NCBI GenBank assembly: GCA_947164995.1
Contig: CAMUYU010000006.1
Span: 1 to 49,233, forward strand
Reading direction: 5' to 3'
DNA: 49,233 nt
Origin: an uncultured Clostridia bacterium
GTDB taxonomy: Bacteria; Bacillota; Clostridia; TANB77; UBA1234
Shown here in pieces: positions 25,768-32,517 of this stretch. The position numbers and the translations under genes were made by a program. The notes under the pieces are model-generated. The model had not been told where the DNA came from and did no database searches. It saw only the letters and a list, made by a program, of their open reading frames with translations. Position 1 is the first letter of the stretch. Each line of letters begins with the position of its first letter.

Positions 25768-27192
25768 ATGAATACATTTAAAGATAGTTTAGTATATAAA
25801 TTTTTCATATGGTTAAATACACAAGTTGGTTCTCTATTTTCTAATAGTTGTATCGTAAAAGGATTTCTTAAGGAAAAAAATACAACTACTGAACAAAAAG
25901 AGTCAATTGTAATTAAAGTAATTAACTGGTTAATAAAACTTTTGCAAACAATATTTAAGAAATTCAAGTTAGATGTTATTCTTGAAGGAAGCATTTTTAC
26001 AAAACCTAGTATTGGTGTCTTCTTAGTTCTTATTGGTGCACCATTTCTTCCAACAATGGCAGTTTTAGCATTAGTTTTATATTCAGCATTTTCACTTATA
26101 TTAAAGGCTGCAGTTGAAGATGACTTTGAGTTAGTACATTTTAAAACCAATCTTTGGGTTTTAGCATTTGCAGTTGTTGTAGGCGTTTCTGCTGCTGCAT
26201 CTCTTGCTGTTGGAGAGGCAATAAAAATTGCACTGCTAAGTATCGCATTTATTCTTTTCTACTTTGTTTGGATTAATACAGTTAAAACTAAAAAGCAATT
26301 TACATTTTATATCTCAGTATTTGTTTTAGCAGGTGCTTTATCTGCAATATATGGCATTTATCAATATTTCTTTGGAGATATTTATTCGCAAGCTTGGCTT
26401 GATGAAGATATGTTTGAAGAAATCAAAATGAGAGTTTACTCAACTTTTACAAATCCAAATGTTTTTGGAGAATACTTATTACTTGTTATTCCATTTTCAA
26501 CAATGTTAGTTTTAGATGCAAAAGATTGGTTAAAAAGAATCTTTTGGATTGGCATTTCAGGAATTTTAATACTTGCTCTTATACTTACATTTTCAAGAGG
26601 TTGTTGGTTAGGTTTAATCTTCTCATTCTTTGTTATGGCAATATTATTCGATAAAAGATTAATCTGGTTTGGCATACTTGGACTAATTGCTGCACCTTTT
26701 ATATTGCCACAATCAATATTGCAAAGATTTTTAAGTATAGGAAATATGAAAGATACATCAACATCTTATAGGGTTTATATTTGGCTTGGAACTATTGCTA
26801 TGTTAAAAGATTACTTCTTATGTGGTATAGGACTTGGTACAACAACATTTAACACAATATATCCTCTATATTCATATAGTGAAGTTGTTGCTCCACATTC
26901 ACACAGCTTGTACTTACAATTATTTGTAGAATATGGATTAACTGGTTTTATTGTATTTACAGGAATTATTTACAATTTCTTTAAAGAAACAATTATTCAT
27001 TATACTAAGAAAAAAGATTTTATGACGATAGCATCCATTGCAGCGATGGCCGGATTTTTACTACAAAGTGCTACTGACTATACTTGGTATAATTATAGAG
27101 TGTTATTAATCTTCTGGATTGTAATAGCAATTGGAATAAGTACAACAAAACTTGAAGAAAACACAAATCAAGAGATTATAGAAAGGAAATAG
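25768..27192 (+). CDS. O-antigen ligase family membrane protein
   Basis: 474 residues from the ATG at 25768 (MNTFKDSLVYKFFIWLNTQVGSLF), behind GAAAGGATTTTAT; the ORF-track start falls in the promoter. The protein has about ten hydrophobic segments and the O-antigen ligase/polymerase core (MRVYSTFTNPNVFGEYLLLVIP, ILTFSRGCWLGLIFS, GIGLGTTTFN...APHSHSLYLQLFVEYGLTGF). Wzy/WaaL-type proteins polymerise or transfer undecaprenyl-linked glycans on the outer face of the membrane. In a Gram-positive this points to a wall- or lipid-linked polysaccharide. It is followed after 2 nt by the glycosyltransferase gene. Confidence 0.9.
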   Translation: MNTFKDSLVYKFFIWLNTQVGSLFSNSCIVKGFLKEKNTTTEQKESIVIKVINWLIKLLQTIFKKFKLDVILEGSIFTKPSIGVFLVLIGAPFLPTMAVLALVLYSAFSLILKAAVEDDFELVHFKTNLWVLAFAVVVGVSAAASLAVGEAIKIALLSIAFILFYFVWINTVKTKKQFTFYISVFVLAGALSAIYGIYQYFFGDIYSQAWLDEDMFEEIKMRVYSTFTNPNVFGEYLLLVIPFSTMLVLDAKDWLKRIFWIGISGILILALILTFSRGCWLGLIFSFFVMAILFDKRLIWFGILGLIAAPFILPQSILQRFLSIGNMKDTSTSYRVYIWLGTIAMLKDYFLCGIGLGTTTFNTIYPLYSYSEVVAPHSHSLYLQLFVEYGLTGFIVFTGIIYNFFKETIIHYTKKKDFMTIASIAAMAGFLLQSATDYTWYNYRVLLIFWIVIAIGISTTKLEENTNQEIIERK

Positions 27193-27194
27193 CA

Positions 27195-28781
27195 ATGATT
27201 AAAGTATTAAATATAATAAGTGATACTAATATTGGTGGTGCTGGAAAATGCGTTATCAACTACTGTAAATCTTACGATAAGAAAAACTTTAATATTTCTG
27301 TTGTTGTACCAAAAGATAGTCTTTTAATCCCCGAATTAAAAAAGACTAAAGTTAAAGTAATTGAAGTTGATGGTTTAAAAGATAAATCTTTAGACTTCAA
27401 AGCATTCTTTAAACTTCGTAAAATTATTAAAGAAGAAGCACCAGATATTGTTCACACTCACGCAAGCAGTATTGCAAGACTTGCTGCCAAAACTGTAGGA
27501 CGTACAAAAGTTATTTACACAAGACATTCCGTATTCCCTGTTCCTGATAGAATTAAACATGGAATTGGAAAAGCTATTTATAAAACATCAAATGAATTAA
27601 CTACAGATAGAATAATTGCTGTTGCAGAAGCGGCAAAAGAAAATCTTACAGATGGCGGAATTAACGAAAACATTATTGATGTTGTTTTAAATGGTGTGGA
27701 TAAAGTTCCACTTTCATCTCAAAAAGAAAAAGATGATTTAAAGAAAAAATACAAAATCGAAAAAGATGAAAAAGTTGTTGGTATACTTGCTAGACTAAAT
27801 AAAGTTAAAGGACATGAATATTATATAGATGCTGCAAAGATTATTTTAGACAAAGGTATTAAAGCTAAGTTTCTAATATTAGGAACTGGAGATGAAGAAA
27901 ATAATCTAAAACAAAAAGTCAAAAGCTTAAAATTAGAAGACAAAATAATCTTTACTGGTTTTATAAAAGATGTTAAAGACTTTGTTAATATATTTGATGT
28001 ACAAGTTAATTGTTCATATGGTACAGAAGCAACAAGCCTTGCATTATTAGAAGGAATGAGTATAGGAGTTCCAGCAGTAGTTACTGATTATGGCGGAAAT
28101 CCTGGAGTAATTAAAGATGGTGAAAATGGTTTTCTAGTCCCTATTAAATCTCCAGAAGAAACAGCAGAAGCTATTATTAAACTACTTAATGACAAAGGAT
28201 TATATGAAAAAATGAAAGCACGTTCAATTCAAATTTTTGAAGAAAACTTTTCATTGAACATATATGCAAAAAATATAGAAAGGGTGTATAAAAAAGTGAA
28301 CGATACTAAAACAAAAAGAAAGTTTAATCTGTTAGACATATTTATTGTTCTATTCTTATTAGTTGCAATGATTATAGGATACAAATATTTGAAAAAAACA
28401 GATACTATTTCACCAGATTACATTAAAGTAACATATCAATTTAGAAGTAACGAGCAAGATCCAGAGATTTCTCCAATGATTCATGAAGGCACTGATGTAT
28501 ATGATAGTGTTAAAAATTATAAAATTGGAAAAATAGTAAAAAAAGAAGTTGTTCAATCTACTCGAGAAGTTGCTAATCAAGAAACAGGCGAATATGTTTC
28601 TGCTCCAGTTGATAATAAAGAAGACGTTATATTAACTATTGAAGCAGATGCAGTTATTCAAGGTAAAGACATTATTGTTGATGGACAATATGACATTAAA
28701 GTTGGTAATGCTGCTTATTTGCAAGGTAAAGGTTATGCAACTATAGGATATATTATCAATGTAGAAAGGTTAGGTGACTAA
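27195..28781 (+). CDS. GT4-type glycosyltransferase fused to a membrane-anchored DUF4330 domain
   Basis: 528 residues. Residues ~1-365 are a GT-B glycosyltransferase of family 4: an early Gly-rich loop (DTNIGGAGKCVINY), VGILARLNKVKGHEYYIDA, and the donor-site E-x7-E segment YGTEATSLALLEGMSIGVPAV. A transmembrane helix (LLDIFIVLFLLVAMIIGYKYL, ~378-399) follows, then ~129 residues similar to the next protein and to DUF4330. The catalytic half is thus cytoplasmic and DUF4330 probably extracytoplasmic. Within an O-antigen-ligase operon it probably adds a sugar to a lipid-linked glycan. ATG behind GAAAGGAAATAGC inside the upstream stop region; 2 nt separate it from the following gene. Confidence 0.88.
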   Translation: MIKVLNIISDTNIGGAGKCVINYCKSYDKKNFNISVVVPKDSLLIPELKKTKVKVIEVDGLKDKSLDFKAFFKLRKIIKEEAPDIVHTHASSIARLAAKTVGRTKVIYTRHSVFPVPDRIKHGIGKAIYKTSNELTTDRIIAVAEAAKENLTDGGINENIIDVVLNGVDKVPLSSQKEKDDLKKKYKIEKDEKVVGILARLNKVKGHEYYIDAAKIILDKGIKAKFLILGTGDEENNLKQKVKSLKLEDKIIFTGFIKDVKDFVNIFDVQVNCSYGTEATSLALLEGMSIGVPAVVTDYGGNPGVIKDGENGFLVPIKSPEETAEAIIKLLNDKGLYEKMKARSIQIFEENFSLNIYAKNIERVYKKVNDTKTKRKFNLLDIFIVLFLLVAMIIGYKYLKKTDTISPDYIKVTYQFRSNEQDPEISPMIHEGTDVYDSVKNYKIGKIVKKEVVQSTREVANQETGEYVSAPVDNKEDVILTIEADAVIQGKDIIVDGQYDIKVGNAAYLQGKGYATIGYIINVERLGD

Positions 28782-28783
28782 TA

Positions 28784-29260
28784 ATGACAATAAAGTTTAA
28801 AAAAATCAATATATACGATGTTGGTGCAATAATATTAGTTATCGCCCTTTGCTTTGCAGCATACTTAAAATTTGGAATCATAGAACACACAAAAATTGAT
28901 ACTGAAATGACCAACATTGAATATACTATTACATTTAATTATTTAAGAAAATACTCTGTTGACACTTTTAAATCTGGTGATACACTTTATGACACTCAAA
29001 CTAAAATGGATATTGGTAAAATAACAAAAGTTGAATATGAACCAGCAAAAAGAATAATTGAAACTGTTGACGGTCAAGCTAAAACATTTATAAATCCAGA
29101 TAGATATGATGTTACAATAACAGTTGAAGCTGAAGGATTAGAAAAAGATACAGGATATTTTGCAAATAGAAGTGTTGAATTAAAAGTTGGTAGCACAAAA
29201 CATGTAGAAACATTATATATTAAATCATCAGGAATTGTAAAAAGCATAAAAACAAAATAA
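28784..29260 (+). CDS. DUF4330 domain-containing membrane-anchored protein
   Basis: 158 residues with one N-terminal transmembrane helix (IYDVGAIILVIALCFAAYLKFGI) and an extracytoplasmic beta-rich domain of the DUF4330 type (YTITFNYLRKYSVDTFKSGDTLYDTQTKMDIGKI...YDVTITVEAEG). The domain repeats the layout of the C-terminal part of the upstream fusion protein (VTYQFRSN...GTDVYDSVKNYKIGKI...VILTIEADA), so the two probably form a pair. The role in glycan assembly is inferred from the operon only. Last gene of the cluster, followed by a bidirectional terminator. Confidence 0.85.
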   Translation: MTIKFKKINIYDVGAIILVIALCFAAYLKFGIIEHTKIDTEMTNIEYTITFNYLRKYSVDTFKSGDTLYDTQTKMDIGKITKVEYEPAKRIIETVDGQAKTFINPDRYDVTITVEAEGLEKDTGYFANRSVELKVGSTKHVETLYIKSSGIVKSIKTK

Positions 29261-29296
29261 AAAAAAGCACACTCAAATTAGAGTGTGCTTTTTTTA
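29260..29296. terminator. Bidirectional rho-independent terminator
   Basis: Stem AAAAAGCACACTC/GAGTGTGCTTTTT with a 6-nt loop, A run on the left and T run on the right. It serves the plus-strand DUF4330 gene and the minus-strand gene at 29298. Confidence 0.93.
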
Positions 29297-29297
29297 T

Positions 29298-29627
29298 TTA
29301 GAACTCATATTCATTGTCGTCATAGTCAGGATCTTCTTCTGACTTTTCTTTTCTTGTTTTGAACTCAACATGTCTGGGCTCTTTGCAGTGTTCCAAACCA
29401 AATTTGTAGAGCCTCATAAATGTATAAACCAGAAAAATAAGAACTAATGTATAGCCAATATACAATATAATCATTTTTCCGCTTTCCGTACAAAACAAAA
29501 ATCCTATGACCAAAAATGCCACAACAAAAACAGCGATTTTGACTACCAACGCACTTGCATTGCTAAATAATTTTTCTGCGAGAACTTCAAGTTTCTCATC
29601 ATACTTGTTCCGAATGTCATTCATCAC
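29298..29627 (-). CDS. Small two-helix membrane protein, unknown function
   Basis: 109 residues: a short amphipathic N-terminus, two transmembrane segments (SALVVKIAVFVVAFLVIGFLFC and MIILYIGYTLVLIFLVYTFM) and a charged acidic tail (KEKSEEDPDYDDNEYEF). I do not recognise a family. The initiator is GTG or the ATG immediately after it; AGGAGGTTCTGC fits both. The gene is monocistronic, between a shared terminator and its own ideal promoter, and is less AT-rich than its neighbours. Confidence 0.65.
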   Translation of the reverse strand: MMNDIRNKYDEKLEVLAEKLFSNASALVVKIAVFVVAFLVIGFLFCTESGKMIILYIGYTLVLIFLVYTFMRLYKFGLEHCKEPRHVEFKTRKEKSEEDPDYDDNEYEF

Positions 29628-29660
29628 GCAGAACCTCCTATAATTTAAAAATACTAATAT

Positions 29661-29689
29661 ATTATAGCATCAGCACTGCGTTATGTCAA
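29661..29689 (-). promoter_or_regulatory. Consensus sigma-A promoter of the 109-residue gene
   Basis: Minus strand TTGACA, 17-nt spacer beginning TAA, TATAAT: a perfect match to both hexamers. Confidence 0.88.
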
Positions 29690-29707
29690 CTATTAGCAAA
29701 AAATAGC

Positions 29708-29899
29708 TTAATTTTCGCTTTCTTCTTGTTTAACATATAATTGACATACACAATTATGGTTTTGAACGAAGTCATCACATGGACATAGTGTAGTATCATC
29801 TTTATTAATTCTACAAGGGCAATGCCCCTCTTTTCTATATATTCCCTCTGTAATTTTAGCTACTATTTCTTTATTTGGGTTTAAAACGAATCCTTTCAT
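29708..29899 (-). CDS. Ferredoxin-thioredoxin reductase catalytic-chain-like protein
   Basis: 63 residues from the ATG at 29899, behind GAAGGAGGCAAAAAT; the ORF-track TTG start is upstream of that site. Cysteines are arranged CPC-x9-CPC-x8-CVC (C27, C29, C39, C41, C50, C52), like the 4Fe-4S/disulfide motif CPC-x16-CPC-x8-CHC of the FTR catalytic chain but with a shorter first spacer and Val in place of the His. It may bind an iron-sulfur cluster and act in thiol redox control. No thioredoxin, ferredoxin or FTR variable chain lies nearby. Much shorter than plant or cyanobacterial FTR. Confidence 0.72.
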   Translation of the reverse strand: MKGFVLNPNKEIVAKITEGIYRKEGHCPCRINKDDTTLCPCDDFVQNHNCVCQLYVKQEESEN

Positions 29900-29928
29900 A
29901 TTTTTGCCTCCTTCAAAAATCAATAAAA

Positions 29929-29956
29929 AACTAGATAAGAAATATCTTATCTAGTT
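29929..29956 (-). terminator. Hairpin with T tail at the start site of the FTR-like gene
   Basis: Perfect 12-bp stem AACTAGATAAGA/TCTTATCTAGTT with a 4-nt loop, followed on the minus strand by TTTTTT. It can terminate the upstream two-gene operon, but it lies downstream of the FTR-like promoter, overlapping its expected +1. Confidence 0.75.
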
Positions 29957-29958
29957 AA

Positions 29959-29987
29959 AATATAACAATCTAATTTGAATATGTCAA
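29959..29987 (-). promoter_or_regulatory. Sigma-A promoter of the FTR-like gene
   Basis: Minus strand TTGACA, 17-nt spacer, TATATT, just after the stop codon of the 115-residue gene. Confidence 0.7.
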
Positions 29988-29990
29988 ATT

Positions 29991-30338
29991 TTATTTGTCA
30001 TCTTTCTCATAATATTCTTCTGGTTCTAATGGAGAAAAAAATGGTCTAGTCTCATCTGGGTCACATTGTTCCTTATACATTTCAATATAATCAAACGTGG
30101 CTTGAGGATCTATATTAAAATAATGCCTACATACTCTACGATAAAGTGTTAAAGCCTCTTCTGTTTCATTAAAACAAAGGACTTCAAGCAATTGGTCTAA
30201 AACTTCTTCAATAGATTTTTTATCTTTTAACTTTAACCTAAGTATTCTTTCTGCCTGTGGTTTAACTAACATGTATCTCTCATGATTTAGATAAACTAAT
30301 TGCCGTGCCATTTCTAATAAATGCTCATCAACAGCCAT
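29991..30338 (-). CDS. Hypothetical soluble helical protein
   Basis: 115 residues, not recognised. Predicted mostly helical (MAVDEHLLEMARQLVYLNHERYMLVKPQAERILRLKLKDKKSIEEVLDQLLEVLCF) with an acidic C-terminus (FFSPLEPEEYYEKDDK). No signal peptide, membrane segment or catalytic motif. ATG behind AAGAGGGAGAGAATC. It begins 15 nt after the acetyltransferase gene, so the two are co-transcribed. Confidence 0.65.
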   Translation of the reverse strand: MAVDEHLLEMARQLVYLNHERYMLVKPQAERILRLKLKDKKSIEEVLDQLLEVLCFNETEEALTLYRRVCRHYFNIDPQATFDYIEMYKEQCDPDETRPFFSPLEPEEYYEKDDK

Positions 30339-30353
30339 GATTCTCTCCCTCTT

Positions 30354-30929
30354 TTATTTAACTTCTTTGTTTTTAATAACACTTTCCAAAAACTCAGATC
30401 TTAAAATATCCATAGTTCCTCTATCATAGTACTTACCGTTTAAGTAAATAGATTCTCTCTTTGAGCCAACATACTTAAATCCAGCCTTTTCATAGCACCT
30501 TCTTGCTCTTTCATTGCAACTTAAATAATCTAAATATACGCTATGCATATTTAAATAATTAAATGCAAAATCAAGTAACAATTTCATAGCTTCAGTCCCA
30601 TATCCTTGGCTTCTCCTAGAACCATCACCTATCATAATACCAAGTTCACAAGACCTATCTACTCTACTCATATGTCTAATAGAAACATTTCCTATTAAAC
30701 TATCATCTGAAATTAAGCAAATGCTAAAAACATACTCATCACTTGATTTGTCAAGACTTTTAACCCACTCTTGTTCACCAGTAATGGTATATACTTTTGT
30801 AGTTGCACCAATATAATCAGTAGTATTCATATTGTTCATCCACTCAAAAAATGCATTTGCATCTTGCTCGTAAACAGGTGAAAGATATATGTTTTCACCA
30901 ATAAATTTTCTAGCTCTACCAGTAGACAT
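30354..30929 (-). CDS. GNAT family N-acetyltransferase (RimJ/RimL-like)
   Basis: 191 residues from the ATG at 30929 (MSTGRARKFIGENIYLSPV), behind GAAGGAGGGAAAAAT. The GNAT fold is shown by the acetyl-CoA-binding stretch GDGSRRSQGYGTEAMKLLLDFAF (R-x2-G-x-G/A type) and the C-terminal NERARRCYEKAGFKYVG typical of RimJ/RimL enzymes, which acetylate protein N-termini or small amines. The substrate is unknown. First gene of a two-gene operon; promoter at 30989-31017. Confidence 0.9.
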   Translation of the reverse strand: MSTGRARKFIGENIYLSPVYEQDANAFFEWMNNMNTTDYIGATTKVYTITGEQEWVKSLDKSSDEYVFSICLISDDSLIGNVSIRHMSRVDRSCELGIMIGDGSRRSQGYGTEAMKLLLDFAFNYLNMHSVYLDYLSCNERARRCYEKAGFKYVGSKRESIYLNGKYYDRGTMDILRSEFLESVIKNKEVK

Positions 30930-30988
30930 ATTTTTCCCTCCTTCTTTGTTATTTAACAAAGTATATCACAAATCATAAATACTTGAAC

Positions 30989-31017
30989 ATTTTATCACAT
31001 ATTATGTAAATTTGCAA
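30989..31017 (-). promoter_or_regulatory. Sigma-A promoter of the acetyltransferase operon
   Basis: Minus strand TTGCAA, 17-nt spacer, TAAAAT, immediately beside the 171-bp inverted-repeat element. Confidence 0.6.
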
Positions 31018-31026
31018 CAATATTCC

Positions 31027-31197
31027 TAGCAAGCTGTTGTGATATATTACTAAAGAAAACAATCTGCACGACATTCAGCTCTTAGCGTTTCGACATACAA
31101 TCTAGTGGTTAGTATCATAAAAAGTAATGATGGCGAAAAGCTTAGAGATGAAGGAGCTCAAGCCGTTTTCGTAGTAATATATCACAACAGCTTGCTA
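31027..31197. mobile_element. 171-bp element with perfect 26-bp terminal inverted repeats (MITE-like)
   Basis: The ends, TAGCAAGCTGTTGTGATATA... (31027-31052) and ...TATATCACAACAGCTTGCTA (31172-31197), are exact inverse complements over 26 bp, with imperfect pairing just inside. A second nested pair (31079-31092 with 31134-31147, 12 of 14 matching) lets the whole element fold into a long hairpin. No transposase fits in it. The TA at each tip could be a TA target duplication as in mariner/IS630-type MITEs. A structured RNA is the alternative. It fills the gap of about 340 bp between the acetyltransferase and the recombinase. Confidence 0.7.
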
Positions 31198-31230
31198 TTT
31201 AATAATAATGTAATAGAAAAATTGCACAAA

Positions 31231-31255
31231 ATATGATATCATATTCGTATACGAA
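31231..31255. promoter_or_regulatory. Twin palindromes upstream of the recombinase gene
   Basis: ATATGATATCATAT (31231-31244) and TTCGTATACGAA (31244-31255) are both perfect palindromes and share one base. They end 12 nt before the ATG, at or around the promoter, and look like operator sites. They do not match the Firmicutes LexA box. Confidence 0.45.
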
Positions 31256-31267
31256 GGGGATGAAAAT

Positions 31268-32290
31268 ATGCTAAATGAACAAACAGCCTCTACTCCAAAA
31301 CCAGTAAGAGACTTTCTAAACTACAACATAAGCATGAATAAATCTAAAAACTCAGTAAAAGAATATGAGTACGATTTAGTTAGATTTTTAAAATTCATGA
31401 AAGCCGCTGGCGATGGGATAAAACCAGAAAAAATAAACTATGACGAAATAGATATATCTAAAGTTGATGCTAAATTTCTAAGTTACATAGAAACAAGTGA
31501 TATATATGAATATATGTCTTATCTTGCCACAACTTTAAATTTAGGTCCAGCTACAAGAGCTAGAAAATTATCATCTATAAAAGGATTCTTTAAGTATTTA
31601 ACAGTAAAATCAAGTGTTCTTGAAAACAATCCAGCAAAAGATGTAGAAACTCCAAAACAAAATAAAAGACTTCCAAAATATTTATCTATTGCAGAAAGTC
31701 AAAAACTTTTAAAAACAGCAAAGGCAGATAATAAAAATCAATATTCAAGATTAAAAAACCCAAATAAAGAATTATCTGAACATCAAAAATATCTAGGAAT
31801 AAGAGACCATGCAATTTGCACTTTATTCTTAAATTGTGGAATGCGTCTTTCAGAGTTAGTTGGAATAAATAGAAGTCATATTAAAATGGATGAAGATATA
31901 TTAACTGTTATTGGTAAAGGTAATAAACAAAGAACCGTTTATCTAAACAAAGCCTGCAAAACTGTTATAAACGATTATTTAAAAATACGACCTGATATAA
32001 AAGGTCCTGATTCAGATGCACTATTCTTAAGTGAAAGAAAAAATAGAATTAGTAGAAGAATGGTTCAAACTGCTATTTCAGAATACTTAGAAGCTGCAGG
32101 ACTAAAAGGTTATTCAACGCATAAACTAAGACATACTGCAGCAACTTTAATGTATCAAAACGGAGTTGATGTAAGAGCTCTTCAAGAAATATTAGGTCAT
32201 GAAAACATAGGAACAACTGAAATATATACACATGTAGATAATTATCAAATAAGACAAGCAATTGAAAATAACCCTCTTGCAAATTTATAG
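31268..32290 (+). CDS. Tyrosine recombinase of the XerC/XerD type
   Basis: 340 residues. The N-terminal SAM-like core-binding domain (about 10-125, RKLSSIKGFFKYL) is followed by the catalytic domain with Arg in CGMRLSELVGI, Lys in VIGKGNKQRTV, H-x2-R in THKLRHTAATL, His in LGHENIGTTEIYTH and the nucleophilic Tyr in IYTHV. The length is somewhat above the ~300 of XerC/D because of an insertion near residues 60-75 and around the lysine-rich 150-175 segment. It could resolve chromosome dimers or act on a mobile element. It stands alone on the plus strand next to the inverted-repeat element. ATG behind GAAGGGGATGAAAAT. Confidence 0.92.
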   Translation: MLNEQTASTPKPVRDFLNYNISMNKSKNSVKEYEYDLVRFLKFMKAAGDGIKPEKINYDEIDISKVDAKFLSYIETSDIYEYMSYLATTLNLGPATRARKLSSIKGFFKYLTVKSSVLENNPAKDVETPKQNKRLPKYLSIAESQKLLKTAKADNKNQYSRLKNPNKELSEHQKYLGIRDHAICTLFLNCGMRLSELVGINRSHIKMDEDILTVIGKGNKQRTVYLNKACKTVINDYLKIRPDIKGPDSDALFLSERKNRISRRMVQTAISEYLEAAGLKGYSTHKLRHTAATLMYQNGVDVRALQEILGHENIGTTEIYTHVDNYQIRQAIENNPLANL

Positions 32291-32341
32291 GGACACCCTT
32301 TATTTGGGGAATTATTCAAATTCCCCAAATAAGTGTGTCCC
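32290..32341. terminator. Long GGGACAC...GTGTCCC hairpin between convergent genes
   Basis: Imperfect inverted repeat of about 24 bp per arm (GGGACACCCTTTATTTGGGGAATT against AAATTCCCCAAATAAGTGTGTCCC) beginning at the recombinase stop codon. It can end transcription from both sides, but its length and the GGGACAC/GTGTCCC tips also resemble REP-type dispersed repeats. Confidence 0.6.
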
Positions 32342-32346
32342 CTTTC

Positions 32347-32502
32347 TTAAATCTCTACAACTGCTTCTCCACTTTCTAGATTTATATTTTCAACATCTAG
32401 TTCTTTGAATTCTTCTGGCATTTTCTCAGCAATATCTTCAAAGATAACGTCTCCATCTTTTATAATTTTTACTTTATATAAACGAAGTTCTTTAAGTTTC
32501 AT
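32347..32502 (-). CDS. Small ORF downstream of der (51 residues)
   Basis: Too short for the ORF track. It translates as MKLKELRLYKVKIIKDGDVI...ENINLESGEAVVEI, acidic and beta-like, with no membrane segment. The ATG has an excellent site, AAGGAGACTTTT, 15 nt after the der stop codon, which makes it very likely translated from the der transcript. I do not recognise it. Confidence 0.65.
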   Translation of the reverse strand: MKLKELRLYKVKIIKDGDVIFEDIAEKMPEEFKELDVENINLESGEAVVEI

Positions 32503-32517
32503 AAAAGTCTCCTTATA

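Noticed and set aside
31051-31233. Open plus-strand frame through the inverted-repeat element (reads ...STYNLVVSIIKSNDGEKLRDEGAQAVFVVIYHNSLL...)
   Set aside because: It looks protein-like, but there is no ATG, GTG or TTG start with a binding site, and it runs through the inverted repeat. Possibly a fragment captured by the element; not called as a gene.
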